DNA of 34,473 nt from positions 1-34,473 of the forward strand of contig NZ_JAAHGO010000008.1 of the NCBI RefSeq assembly GCF_010672455.1, in the 5' to 3' direction. Shown one piece after another: positions 1 to 9,156 of this stretch. The position numbers and the translations under genes were made by a program. This DNA comes from Okeania sp. SIO2C9 (GTDB lineage Bacteria > Cyanobacteriota > Cyanobacteriia > Cyanobacteriales > Microcoleaceae). Position 1 is the first letter of the stretch; every line of letters starts with the position of its first letter. The notes under the pieces were generated by a model, which saw only the letters and a list, made by a program, of their open reading frames with translations, was not told the origin of the DNA and searched no databases.

Positions 1-59
1 AGTGTGTTAGGATGCAAGCCAAGTATTTCTACGGCTTTCCTTAGTGGAACATAACCCAT
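1..59 (-). CDS. IS607-type serine recombinase (TnpA), N-terminus only
   Basis: The minus strand opens with an ATG at position 59 and reads MGYVPLRKAVEILGLHPNT before leaving the window. This is the MerR-like winged-helix start typical of IS607-family TnpA resolvases, which recognise the element ends; the serine recombinase domain would follow outside the window. No Shine-Dalgarno sequence is obvious. The next 160 bases hold no gene, so the element end should lie between here and the LysR gene. Only 19 codons are visible; the call rests on that motif and could also fit another MerR-type protein. Confidence 0.6.
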   Translation of the reverse strand, partial: MGYVPLRKAVEILGLHPNT

Positions 60-220
60 AATGCTATATTAACATATAGGAGCTTATGTGAGCAAATATT
101 AGCAAATTATCAATAGTTAGTCAACCCTTGAAATTTTTTGTACAGTATTCAGAAATGTTTTAGTATAGGTAGCTTTCGGCAATCAACAAATATATCAGGT
201 ATGCACTTGCGGGAAATTTG

Positions 221-1141
221 TTAACTCACAAGACTAGAAGTGACAGCCATTTTATGAGTATGTTCGTGGAGATATTCCAAAAATGCTTGAGCTACTACCG
301 ATAACTGTTTGCCAGCTAGATAGGATACATACCACTGCCGCTTAATCGGAAAATTTTGAACATCTAGGGTTGTGAGTTCCCACTCAGAACTTTCGCAGTA
401 GAGAGTATGCTTTGACAAAACGGAAATTCCTAACCCTCCAGCGATCGCTTGTTTAATAGCCTCATTACTACCAAGTTCTAGGCGCACTTTCACATAAATT
501 TTGTGCTTGGCAAATAGTTTTTGCACCGCCTGGCGAGTACCAGAACCAGATTCTCGCATAATAAACGCTTCATTATTGAGACGTTTAATAGGAATATTTC
601 TCTGGCCTGCCAAAGGATGATTTTTGTTTGCTACTAAAACTAGGGGATTATCCATCAAAGCTTCACTACATAGAGGTATATCTTCAGGAGGTTGACTGGA
701 TATATATAGATCGTCTTGGTTTTCCAACATTCGTCTAGTGATGTTTTGGTGGTTTGTCACTTCCAGAGAAATATCTACACCTGGATACTCTTGGCAGAAA
801 TAACCCAAGATTCTGGGTACAAAATATTTAGCAGTTGTGACTACTGCCAAACGTAATTGACCTTGTTTCGTTCCCTTAATATCAGCCACCGTCATCTCAA
901 AGCGATCGAGCTGTTCAAATACTTCCTGACAAGTGGCAAATAATTCTCTACCAACATCTGTTAAGTAAAGCTGCTTGCCAATTTGCTCAAACAAAGGCAT
1001 ACCTACTGCCTGGCCCAGTTGCTTTACCTGAGCAGAGACAGTGGGTTGAGTAATGAATAATTCTTCAGCAGCCTTAGTAAAACTACCGTGAAGGGCCACG
1101 GTCTGAAAGACTCTCAACTGATGTAAGGTTGCCTGAATCAA
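221..1141 (-). CDS. LysR-type transcriptional regulator, CmpR/RbcR-like
   Basis: A 306-residue LysR-type regulator. An N-terminal winged helix-turn-helix (about residues 5-64, with FTKAAEELFITQPTVSAQV in the recognition region) is followed by a periplasmic-binding-protein-like effector domain (about 90-295). The start is TTG: an in-frame stop lies a few codons upstream, no ATG is available, and a good AGGAG sits 9 bases before the TTG. It is divergent from bicA with 184 bases between them. In cyanobacteria the CmpR, NdhR/CcmR and RbcR members of this family control carbon-concentrating genes, so control of bicA and perhaps of itself is likely. Which of these subtypes it is cannot be settled by eye. 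Confidence 0.85.
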   Translation of the reverse strand: MIQATLHQLRVFQTVALHGSFTKAAEELFITQPTVSAQVKQLGQAVGMPLFEQIGKQLYLTDVGRELFATCQEVFEQLDRFEMTVADIKGTKQGQLRLAVVTTAKYFVPRILGYFCQEYPGVDISLEVTNHQNITRRMLENQDDLYISSQPPEDIPLCSEALMDNPLVLVANKNHPLAGQRNIPIKRLNNEAFIMRESGSGTRQAVQKLFAKHKIYVKVRLELGSNEAIKQAIAGGLGISVLSKHTLYCESSEWELTTLDVQNFPIKRQWYVSYLAGKQLSVVAQAFLEYLHEHTHKMAVTSSLVS

Positions 1142-1325
1142 GAAGTTTTCCTCCTAAAAGATAAGAAAAATAAAGAAAATCTTACGACTGGTATAAGCAA
1201 TTACAAACTATCAAGTATTGCATTCCCAATTGATTTCTATAATAATCATGGCATAGACAATAGTCAATGGTTAATCTGGGTATCATTGACTTAATTAAAT
1301 AAAAAAGAAAAACTTATCAATCTTT
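1142..1325. promoter_or_regulatory. Divergent LysR/bicA promoter region
   Basis: This is the 184-base divergent spacer. A perfect TATAAT lies at 1238-1243 on the plus strand, about 80 bases before bicA. It overlaps the arm pair CTAT...ATAG (about 1237-1256), which has the dyad layout of LysR-type sites. LysR regulators normally bind such shared spacers, so this is the likely operator, but no established CmpR or NdhR consensus matches exactly. No convincing -35 box was found. Confidence 0.35.
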
Positions 1326-3080
1326 ATGGCTTTTGCTACACAAGTTTTCAACAAAATAAATTTTAGGAATATCAAGGGCGATATGTTCGGCGGTTTGACT
1401 GCTGCTGTCATCGCCCTCCCTATGGCACTCGCCTTCGGTGTCGCCTCGGGTGCTGCCGACGCTGGCGCACCTGCGGCAGGTTTGTATGGTGCTGTACTAG
1501 TTGGTTTGTTTGCAGCACTGTTTGGTGGTACTCCCACCCTGATTTCTGAGCCTACCGGACCGATGACCGTGGTAACCACCGCTGTGATTGCTCACTTAAC
1601 TACCAGCAACCCAGAAAATGGTCTGGCAATGGCTTTCACCGTAGTCATGATGGCAGGAGTACTCCAAATTATTTTTGGTTTATTGCGGTTTGGTAAATAC
1701 ATTACCATGATGCCTTACAACGTGATTTCTGGTTTCATGTCAGGCATCGGTATAATCCTGATTATCCTGCAAATTGGTCCGTTTCTCGGACAAGCTAGCC
1801 CCAAAGGTGGTGTAGTTGGGACTATTCAGAACATACCTAACCTTTTAACAAATATTAATCCTATAGAGACAGGTTTAGCAGCTCTGACAGTAGCTATACT
1901 CTTTTTAGTACCAGCTAAGGTCAAGAAATTTGTGCCACCACCATTATTAGCATTGGTAGTAGGAACAGTTATTTCTGTTTTATTTTTCTCAGATGCTGGT
2001 ATTCGTCGCATTGGTGAAATTCCTACAGGTCTACCTAGCTTACAGTTGCCTTACTTTACTCCCGATCAATTGCAGTTAATGGTAGCTGATGCGACAGTGT
2101 TAGCAATGCTTGGCTGTATTGATGCTCTTCTGACTTCCGTGGTTGCTGATAGTTTGACTCGGACTCAACACAACTCCGACAAAGAATTAATTGGTCAAGG
2201 TTTAGGTAACTTAGCTTCAGGATTGTTTGGTGGTCTTCCTGGTGCTGGTGCCACTATGGGTACTGTGGTTAATATCAATACAGGTGCTCGCTCTGCTTTA
2301 TCTGGTATTACCCGTGCTTTCATTTTAATGATTGTGGTTTTGGGAGCTGGTAGTTTAACTGCACAAATTCCCATGGCAGTTTTGGCAGGTATTTCTCTCC
2401 AGGTGGGTATTAAGATTATTGACTGGGGTTTCCTCAAGCGTGCCCATAATATTTCTTGGAAATCTGCCATGATTATGTACGGTGTCATCGGTCTAACTGT
2501 ATTCGTTGACCTAATTGCTGCTGTAGGTATTGGGGTGTTTGTTGCTAATGTTCTCACTATCGATCGCTTGACTCAAATTAAATCTGAGGATGTGAAAGCT
2601 ATCACTGATGCTGATGATGCAATCATCTTAGACAATGATGAGAAAGAATTACTAGACCGTGCTGAGGGTCGAATTTTATTATTCCACCTCAGTGGTCCGA
2701 TGATTTTCGGTGTTTCCAAAGCTATCTCTCGCCAGCATACACTTCTGAACAACTATGAAGTGTTGATTGTAGATTTGAGTGAAGTACCTCACATGGGTGT
2801 AACTTCTGCTCTAGCAATAGAAAATGCAATTCAGGAAACTGTTGATACAGGTCGTCATGTATTCCTAGTTGGTGCTACAGGCAGCGTCAAACGACGTTTA
2901 GAAAAACTGGGAGTTTTAGAGATTGTACCTCCACAAAATATGTTAATTGATCGCAGACAAGCATTGGTCAATGCTGTTGCTTTAGTTACTTCTGATGCTA
3001 AGATCAATTCTACAAATGCTAAGGTAACTAACGAAACTCGACCCAGTTTTGATAATCTGAAAATTGGTCAAAATCCTTAA
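1326..3080 (+). CDS. bicA: BicA, SulP/SLC26 sodium-dependent bicarbonate transporter
   Basis: A 584-residue SulP-family transporter that brings HCO3- into the cell with Na+ as part of the CO2-concentrating mechanism. The multi-span membrane domain covers about residues 15-415, and a cytoplasmic STAS domain covers about 445-555 (core IVDLSEVPHMGVTSALA). Long stretches match the remembered Synechocystis BicA, including SEPTGPM (T77), CIDALLTSVVADSLTRT (D266, T270) and GLPGAGATMGTVVNI. T77, D266 and T270 align with the Na+/HCO3- site residues T69, D258 and T262 of that protein. The Shine-Dalgarno sequence is weak. No obvious terminator follows. Base composition is AT-rich like most of the window, unlike the sbtA segment downstream. 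Confidence 0.95.
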   Translation: MAFATQVFNKINFRNIKGDMFGGLTAAVIALPMALAFGVASGAADAGAPAAGLYGAVLVGLFAALFGGTPTLISEPTGPMTVVTTAVIAHLTTSNPENGLAMAFTVVMMAGVLQIIFGLLRFGKYITMMPYNVISGFMSGIGIILIILQIGPFLGQASPKGGVVGTIQNIPNLLTNINPIETGLAALTVAILFLVPAKVKKFVPPPLLALVVGTVISVLFFSDAGIRRIGEIPTGLPSLQLPYFTPDQLQLMVADATVLAMLGCIDALLTSVVADSLTRTQHNSDKELIGQGLGNLASGLFGGLPGAGATMGTVVNINTGARSALSGITRAFILMIVVLGAGSLTAQIPMAVLAGISLQVGIKIIDWGFLKRAHNISWKSAMIMYGVIGLTVFVDLIAAVGIGVFVANVLTIDRLTQIKSEDVKAITDADDAIILDNDEKELLDRAEGRILLFHLSGPMIFGVSKAISRQHTLLNNYEVLIVDLSEVPHMGVTSALAIENAIQETVDTGRHVFLVGATGSVKRRLEKLGVLEIVPPQNMLIDRRQALVNAVALVTSDAKINSTNAKVTNETRPSFDNLKIGQNP

Positions 3081-3770
3081 TGAACAAATTAATTCACCAA
3101 TTTCACTTCCTTCAATGATTTGATTTGTAGACCAAGCAGAATCAGCTAATATTAACTCTCAGAGGTTGTTTGTAAAGAATTATGAAGTGTTTTGACCCCT
3201 GGCAAATTGGGTATTTCAGGCTATAAATCTGGGATAAATAACCAAGTTGTTACAGTTTAAAGGTCAATCATTGTATATTACAAAACTTTACAAACAGTCT
3301 CTAACAGTCTCTAAGCCAAAACTAGCGAGGCTGTCACGAAGAGCAATATACCTCAAAATCCTTACAGGGTAAAGATTTCATAACTCCGTTTTTTAGAATA
3401 TGGCGATCGCTATATTAAGAGTAATTTTTGCAGCCTTTGACTAATATCTGCAAAATCAAGAATTTTAGGATTATAACTAAACCGCTGAAAAGTATATATT
3501 ACAGTAATCGTAGTGATTACTTATTAAAAATTATTTTGCTAGTCTCAAGTATTAAAAGCAGCAAAAATATTTCAAAATGTTAAAGATTACCCTTGATGAC
3601 ACTTTGGCTAGTTCTTCCCCAAGTTGGTTGTCGAAAACCTGATGATTTGCATTTGACATTGCATTTCCAATTTGTGCTAGCCAGCGCAAATCGGGACACA
3701 TTTTAAGTTTCGAGGCCATGCTTGCCTGCTGTCCTGACCCCTAATATCTAATTTAAAGAGGAATTACAAC
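3081..3770. other. Intergenic bicA-sbtA, with a MITE-like inverted repeat
   Basis: No gene is seen in these 690 bases. Arms AGAGGTTGTTTGTAAAG (3161-3177) and CTTTACAAACAGTCTCT (3286-3302) are inverted copies matching at 14 of 17 positions, and bound a 142-base non-coding segment that looks like a MITE. A HIP1-type GCGATCGC occurs near 3403. Composition shifts towards G+C from about 3590 onward, which may be the left border of an acquired segment. The last bases (AAAGAGGA, about 10 bases before the ATG) form the sbtA ribosome-binding site. Confidence 0.4.
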
Positions 3771-4856
3771 ATGGATTTTTTCTCCGATTTCTTGACGCTC
3801 TTCCTGGGGAAGTTGCAGTCCCCGACACTCGGCTTTCTGATTGGTGGAATGGTCGTTGCCGCCGTCAATAGCCGACTTGCAATTCCAGATCCTATCTATA
3901 AGTTCATCGTCTTCATGCTGCTCCTAAAAGTCGGCCTGAGCGGCGGCATTGCGATCCGCAATGCCAATCTGCTGGAAATGCTGTTGCCTGCAGTGTTCGC
4001 CATGATAGTGGGAATCCTGATCGTGTTCATCGGGCGCTACACGTTGGCCAAGCTACCGAAGGTCAAAACTGTGGATGCCATTGCGACTGCAGGCTTGTTC
4101 GGTGCCGTGAGTGGCTCTACCCTCGCCGCCGGCCTGACGATACTGGAAACGGAAGACATCTTTTTCGAGCCCTGGGCCGCCGCACTCTATCCCTTCATGG
4201 ACATCCCAGCCCTCGTGACTGCGATCGTCTTGGCCAGCATTTATGTAAGCAAGCAGCGGGATGCCGCATACGAGGATCTCAGCAAGCAGGAGTATCAAAG
4301 CAAGCAGGGCATTACCGCACGCGGGTATCCCAAGCGCAATACCGCAGACAAGCGGGTCGAGATATGGCCTATCGTGCAGGAAAGCCTCCAAGGCTCTGCT
4401 CTATCAGCACTACTGCTAGGCCTCGCTCTAGGCATACTAACCCGGCCGGAAAGTGTCTATGATAGCTTCTTCAATCCCCTCTTCCGTGGCCTGCTTTCGA
4501 TTCTGATGCTGGTAATGGGTATGGAAGCCACGGCAAGGATTGGCGAGCTGCGCAAGGTGGGTCAGTGGTATGCCATATATGCCTTTGTGGGGCCGCTGCT
4601 GCATGGGTTCATAGCCTTCGGTCTTGGCATGATTGCCCACTACATCACGGGATTCAGCCTTGGCGGTGTGGTGATCATGGCCGTCATCGCTGCCTCCAGT
4701 TCAGACATCTCAGGGCCGCCTACTTTACGAGCCGGTATCCCGTCGGCTAATCCCTCCGCCTACATCGGCTCGTCCACAGCCGTAGGCACGCCGGTTGCTC
4801 TTGCCTTGGGAATACCGCTCTTCATCGGGCTTGCCCAGGCACTGATCGGCAACTGA
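3771..4856 (+). CDS. sbtA: SbtA, high-affinity sodium-dependent bicarbonate transporter
   Basis: A 361-residue inner-membrane Na+/HCO3- symporter of the SbtA family. Two five-helix halves (about 15-160 and 200-358) are separated by a hydrophilic cytosolic loop (about 160-198) that is a little shorter than in the 374-residue Synechocystis protein. Family hallmarks are GLFGAVSGSTLAAGLT (109-123) and SSSDISGPPTLRAGIPSANP (309-328). A good AAAGAGGA precedes the ATG. Codons favour G/C in third position: 33 of 60 bases are G or C at 3781-3840, against 21 of 60 in a bicA line. Its PII-like partner SbtB lies 417 bases downstream on the other strand, which differs from the usual co-directional sbtA-sbtB order. 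Confidence 0.96.
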   Translation: MDFFSDFLTLFLGKLQSPTLGFLIGGMVVAAVNSRLAIPDPIYKFIVFMLLLKVGLSGGIAIRNANLLEMLLPAVFAMIVGILIVFIGRYTLAKLPKVKTVDAIATAGLFGAVSGSTLAAGLTILETEDIFFEPWAAALYPFMDIPALVTAIVLASIYVSKQRDAAYEDLSKQEYQSKQGITARGYPKRNTADKRVEIWPIVQESLQGSALSALLLGLALGILTRPESVYDSFFNPLFRGLLSILMLVMGMEATARIGELRKVGQWYAIYAFVGPLLHGFIAFGLGMIAHYITGFSLGGVVIMAVIAASSSDISGPPTLRAGIPSANPSAYIGSSTAVGTPVALALGIPLFIGLAQALIGN

Positions 4857-5273
4857 TCGCATACTGGTTGGGGTCTGTCGGCGTTCTCCTGGCGCGGCGA
4901 CCAACGCTACAGCTATATCATTTCAGTCATCAGTCATCAGTACCTCTGCAATAAAGAGGCTACGAAAATACAGAATGCTCTTTTTTCTTGGTCGATTAGA
5001 TATGGTGCAGGTTTCCTCCCCATTCCACCCTATGGGAAGCTACGAAGAAAGAACTCCGTTCCGCTATCGCGATCGACCACTTTATTATTCCCTTGAAAGA
5101 GCAGGGAGGCTTTAGACCACAATTTCTTGTTCAAGGTCTGTGTCTTCTCCATTCAACAGCCGCGTGACCTAGTAGGTCTTGGTAGTGATTTCTTCACCGG
5201 CATCAACGTTCTACAGGCATGAAAAAGCCGAGGCTATGCCCCGGTTTTTTGGTTCGATCAACTGGGTTTTGAG
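4857..5273. other. Intergenic sbtA-sbtB (convergent)
   Basis: No intact gene is present. A short CAGTCAT repeat occurs at about 4925-4941; related CAGTTAT repeats recur at 19845 and 28615. The part at 4990-5215 has a coding-like look on the minus strand but is broken by stops in every frame. It may be debris of an insertion sequence; I could not assign it. Confidence 0.3.
5222..5250. terminator. Bidirectional terminator between sbtA and sbtB
   Basis: CCGAGGC (5228-5234) pairs with GCCCCGG (5238-5244) around a TAT loop with one A-C mismatch. Five A bases lie on the left and six T bases on the right, so the hairpin has a U-tract in both directions. It would end both convergent transcripts. It lies 23 bases past the sbtB stop and about 365 bases past the sbtA stop. 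Confidence 0.75.
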
Positions 5274-5934
<661 letters not shown>

Positions 5935-6035
5935 GGCGTTGCTGAAATGTAATGGTAAGTAGCTAAAGGTAAAATTGAAAAACTTATGTTTTGCATTGAT
6001 ACCTAATCTAAAAATTATTACCATTCAGCAACGCC
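5935..6035. mobile_element. 101-bp MITE with GGCGTTGCTGAA ends and 8-bp target duplication
   Basis: The ends are GGCGTTGCTGAA (from 5935) and its inverted counterpart TTCAGCAACGCC (to 6035); the inner arm bases TAATGGTAA and TTACCA also pair. The same octamer TATAATTT flanks both sides (5927-5934 and 6036-6043), a perfect 8-bp duplication. There is no coding capacity. It is a non-autonomous element that must have been mobilised by a transposase not seen here. Confidence 0.75.
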
Positions 6036-6096
6036 TATAATTTTATATGCGTGAGTAAGCCCGATTACTTAATCTCGGCTACTCCACACCCCCAAC

Positions 6097-7437
6097 TTAC
6101 CCGCCAACAGGTTCAAGCCGAATTAATTGTCCGTTAGGTCGATCGGTGAGAACATACAGTAGCCCATCAGGCCCTTGTCGCACATCCCGCACTCTCTGAC
6201 CTATGGAAATAGACTCCTGAGTGACAACATTACCTGCTTCATCTACCTCAATGCGATGGATATCTTGCGATACTAACCCACCTGCAAATAAATTACCTTG
6301 CCACTGTGGAAAGCGATCGCCACTGTAGAAAGCTAAACCAGAGGGGGCTATGGATGGAGTCCACACTACTTTAGGGTCTACCATGCCAGGGCGAGATGTT
6401 TCCGGGGAGATGAGTCCGCCAGAATATTCACGACTGTGAGTAACTGCTGGCCAACCGTAGTTTTCTCCAGCCTCAACAAGATTCAGTTCGTCGCCACCTC
6501 GAGAACCATGTTCCGTTGCCCAGACTCTATTCTTTGCCGAGTCAAAGGTGATTCCCTGGATATTGCGATGTCCGTAGCTCCACACGGCGGGTTCGGCATC
6601 TGTATAAGTTGCAAAAGGATTATCGGAGGGTACAGTTCCATCGTCATTTAACCGTAAAACTTTGCCCAGATGACTACGGAGGTTTTGAGCTTGTTGGCGG
6701 ATAAATTCGCCATTAAATTCAATAGGTGGGTTGCCACCGTCACCAATTGTCATTAGTAGAGTTTCGTCGGGTAGCCAAATAATGCGTGACCCGAAGTGTT
6801 GCGCGCCAGATTTTGTCTGGGAAACCTCGAAGATTACTTGCAGATCGCGCAGAGTATTCTCCTCAAATCTCGCCCGTGCAATGCGGGTGCGGTTTGCCGA
6901 GCGATCGCCATGGGAATAAGTGAGGTAAATCAAGCGATTTTCTGTAAAGCGCGGGTGAATTGAGACATCCATTAATCCCCCTTGACCAGAGGCAAAGATT
7001 TCAGGAAGTCCTGCAACCGGGGTGGGTTCTAGAACTCCATCACGTACAATTCGTAATCTCCCTGGTCGCTCGGTAATTAGCATAGTGCCATCAGGAAGCC
7101 AGGCAAGACTCCAAGGATGTTCCAGGTTTTCTACCATTGTGATTTTCTGCAAACCGGAAGCAGTGGCAACATTTTTAGGAGACTCGGTTTGATTGCTAGA
7201 AACTGATGCAGTCTGAGTCTGAGCAGCAGTAGATGAATCTAGTTGAACTTTGGTGGTACAACTTACAGTCCCGAATAGAGCGATCGCTATAGTAGTGCGA
7301 AATACTATTTTACTTCCGACTGCTATGAGGCGATCGGGTAGATCGAGGGTTTTTTGGTCTGACTGAGAAAACAAATTATTTTGAAACATATTATTCTGCG
7401 GCATTTTTATGACTATAGAATCTTGATTACTTAGCAT
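6097..7437 (-). CDS. PQQ-dependent aldose sugar dehydrogenase, exported
   Basis: A 446-residue member of the soluble PQQ-dependent glucose/aldose dehydrogenase family (Asd/YliI type), which oxidises sugars in the periplasm using pyrroloquinoline quinone. The six-bladed propeller begins near residue 98 (LEHPWSLAWLPDG) and shows family motifs QHFGSRI, GHRNIQG, EHGSRGGDELN and NYGWP. The N-terminus has a hydrophobic stretch IAIALFGTVSC ending at Cys60, a possible but atypical lipobox, followed by a Ser/Thr/Gln-rich linker. The start is uncertain: Met1, Met12 and Met17 all lack a clear Shine-Dalgarno sequence, and a later start would give a more normal signal peptide. No PQQ biosynthesis gene is in the window. 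Confidence 0.9.
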   Translation of the reverse strand: MLSNQDSIVIKMPQNNMFQNNLFSQSDQKTLDLPDRLIAVGSKIVFRTTIAIALFGTVSCTTKVQLDSSTAAQTQTASVSSNQTESPKNVATASGLQKITMVENLEHPWSLAWLPDGTMLITERPGRLRIVRDGVLEPTPVAGLPEIFASGQGGLMDVSIHPRFTENRLIYLTYSHGDRSANRTRIARARFEENTLRDLQVIFEVSQTKSGAQHFGSRIIWLPDETLLMTIGDGGNPPIEFNGEFIRQQAQNLRSHLGKVLRLNDDGTVPSDNPFATYTDAEPAVWSYGHRNIQGITFDSAKNRVWATEHGSRGGDELNLVEAGENYGWPAVTHSREYSGGLISPETSRPGMVDPKVVWTPSIAPSGLAFYSGDRFPQWQGNLFAGGLVSQDIHRIEVDEAGNVVTQESISIGQRVRDVRQGPDGLLYVLTDRPNGQLIRLEPVGG

Positions 7438-7899
7438 TTTGATATCAAGTTAGCATTTTTTTAGCTCTTTGACATATACTTATGTTTGATAAATTACCGA
7501 ACAATTGTGGTTTAAATCCTCCCCTTTTAAGGAGATAATAAAGAAAAATTTTCATCTCTTTGTCAATCCTCTTCTTTTCAAGGAGAGGTAATTATTACAG
7601 GAATTACGCATGCTTCACCTTGAAAACGCCAGATGTAGGGGCGAATGGCATTGACTAACGTCAAGCTCCGAATTGCGCCCTCACTTGATTTAGTGTCCGT
7701 GCGTAAGTCCTGTATTAATTATTAATTATTAATTATTGAAAGCGGATTCCACATTGGTGAGGTACACCCACGCGGGCAAGATGCCCGCACTGGGAACATT
7801 CTATAAAAAAGCTAAGTGCTATTACCACAACGAGCAAATAACATCCGTGCTGCGAATTTAACTTCTGACTTCTAACTTCTGACTTCTGACTTAAACTAT
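7438..7899. other. Gene-free region downstream of a MITE, with simple repeats
   Basis: Besides the MITE at 7598-7712 there is an ATTAATT run (7713-7738), a tight hairpin GCGGGC-AAGAT-GCCCGC (7772-7788) and a CTTCTGA-type short repeat (7860-7890). I see no intact gene. Confidence 0.4.
7598..7712. mobile_element. 115-bp MITE with CAGGAATTACGCA / TGCGTAAGTCCTG ends
   Basis: The left end CAGGAATTACGCA (7598-7610) is the inverse of TGCGTAAGTCCTG (7700-7712) with one mismatch. TATTA is found directly outside both ends and may be a 5-bp target duplication, though the right flank is low-complexity TAATTAT repeat. The interior holds the GTAGGGGCGAATGGCATT segment, which recurs in a truncated copy at about 26573-26655. 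Confidence 0.65.
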
Positions 7900-8073
7900 A
7901 TGTGGCGTAGAATAAAATTTGGTAGTTCTGTAGATGTAGCGAACGCTCAAAACTTTGTTGCATTGAGCGCACCATCGAGCGACGTATTGGGAACTCTGGG
8001 TGTATTCAAAAATGCAAATTTATTGTTAATTGATCCCAACGGCATAATTTTTCGACCCGATCCTCAATTATAA
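7900..8073 (+). pseudogene. Fragment of a filamentous haemagglutinin (TpsA) N-terminal domain
   Basis: A 57-codon open stretch contains DVLGTLGVFKNANLLLIDP, followed by NGIIFRPDPQL and a stop. The part at 7981-8070 matches residues 110-140 of the large adhesin at 10041 (NILGTLGVLGNANLFFINP, then NGIIFGPDAKL), including the NPNGI-type motif of the TPS domain. It lacks a signal peptide and stops in the middle of the domain. It is the remnant of another tps gene or a truncated copy of the neighbour. Confidence 0.7.
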
Positions 8074-8199
8074 GTATAGCAATGTGCGCTGGCTTATGTA
8101 CAAATTACAGGAGGTGTCCAATAGCTAAAATCTTATATTATCAGTTTTTTATCCCCTCTGTTGCCTGTTGCCTGCGCACAGCGCTATATTTATCCAAAC

Positions 8200-8460
8200 T
8201 GGATATTGACATACTCCCGACGTTGCGCATAGCGCGACAACGCGGGATTCTTACATTATGAAAAAATGACCGCTGTTTTGACAGAGGTGATGTCCTCCCC
8301 CTGTATTAACCTTGATGATAACATGCATACCTCCTAGCTTGTCAAGGGTATAGGAAGGTTTTATTTGTGGAGGTATCCGACTATTGGCCCTGGCTTGACC
8401 ATACGACGCTCCCCTTCGGGAGAGCGCGGGACTTCCCGCCAGGGAAGTTAAACAAATAAA
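8200..8460. other. Hairpin-rich stretch, possible IS200/IS605-type relic
   Basis: The segment begins GACATACTCCCGACG and contains a fold of CCCGACGTTG against CAACGCGGG, then GCTCCCC-TTC-GGGAGAGC (about 8406-8424), GCGGGACTTCCCGC, and CCTGG/CCAGG arms. A related ATACTCCCCGACG occurs at 25564. Such subterminal hairpins are typical of IS200/IS605-family ends. No transposase frame remains. Confidence 0.35.
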
Positions 8461-8605
8461 CTTGATTCCTTCTCAAAACCGACACACAAAAAAATATGAG
8501 CAACTAAACAATATCGGATTTAAGTCAATAGAATTAGTGATTCAAATCACTGCTAAATGAGGTAGATATTATAATGCATGGGTGTTCTCCAATTCTACTA
8601 TAGAC

Positions 8606-9156
8606 TGCATAAGTGTCTTAAACATAGAAATATGTGTTTGACACAATGGGTGAAAGTCAATAGTTTGAATCCATTGAACTTAATTCAGGACAATGATTGA
8701 GGGGATTACTCTCATACTATCCTGCAAAAAAAGTTCTCAAGAGTGCATAAGTGTCTCAAACATAGAAATATGTGTTTGACACAATGGGTGAAAGTCAATA
8801 GTTTGAATCCATTGAACTTAATTCAGGAGAATGATTGAGGGAATTAATCTCATACTATCCTGCAAAAAAAGTTCTCAAGAGTGCATAAGTGTCTCAAACA
8901 TAGAAATATGTGTTTTATACAATGGGTGAAAGTCAATAGTTTTAATCCATTGAACTTAATTCAGGAGAATGATTGAGGGAATTAGTCTCATAGTATCCTG
9001 CAAAAAAAGTTCTCAAGAGTGCATAAGTGTCTTAAACATAGAAATATGTGTTTGACAGAATGGGTTAATTACATTTTACTTAACCAATTTGAGGTCAATA
9101 ATAAATAGTTTTAACCCATTGAATGCCAACATTAAACTTAATTCAGGAGAATTATA
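8606..9156 (+). repeat. Four tandem 138-bp promoter/leader units ahead of the small peptide gene
   Basis: Units begin with TGCATAAGTGTC at 8606, 8744, 8882 and 9020, a period of exactly 138 bp. Units 1-3 are nearly identical. Unit 4 diverges in the middle and leads into the ribosome-binding site of the gene at 9157. Each unit holds a hairpin around ACATA-GAAA-TATGT with outer GTGTC/GACAC pairing (weakened in units 3 and 4), inverted arms CAATGG/CCATTG, and the Shine-Dalgarno-like TTCAGGAGA. Units 1 and 2 have TTGACA-17-TAGTTT, and unit 4 has TTGACA-17-TTTACT; in unit 3 the hexamer is mutated to TTTATA. The simplest reading is triplication of the promoter and 5' leader of the small gene. Confidence 0.85.
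9052..9080 (+). promoter_or_regulatory. Candidate promoter of the 59-residue peptide gene
   Basis: TTGACA (9052-9057) is separated by 17 bases from TTTACT (9075-9080). Equivalent boxes occur at 8638/8661 and 8776/8799 in the upstream repeat units. In unit 4, AATGGGTTAA (9059-9068) and TTAACCCATT (9111-9120) form perfect inverted arms that span the predicted start of transcription. Confidence 0.45.

Noticed and set aside
4990-5215. Decayed transposase (TnpB-like) on the minus strand
   Set aside because: There is some coding-like character but stops in every frame and no firm motif, so it was left as unassigned spacer.
7733-7975. 80-residue minus-strand frame
   Set aside because: It is built from TTCTGA-type simple repeats, a hairpin and the antisense of the haemagglutinin fragment.
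8690-9080. 28-33-codon mini-frames (MIEGI...C...C) in each 138-bp unit
   Set aside because: The CAGGAGA is too close to the ATG, changes between units include non-synonymous ones, and the stop differs in one unit. They look like a by-product of the duplicated leader.
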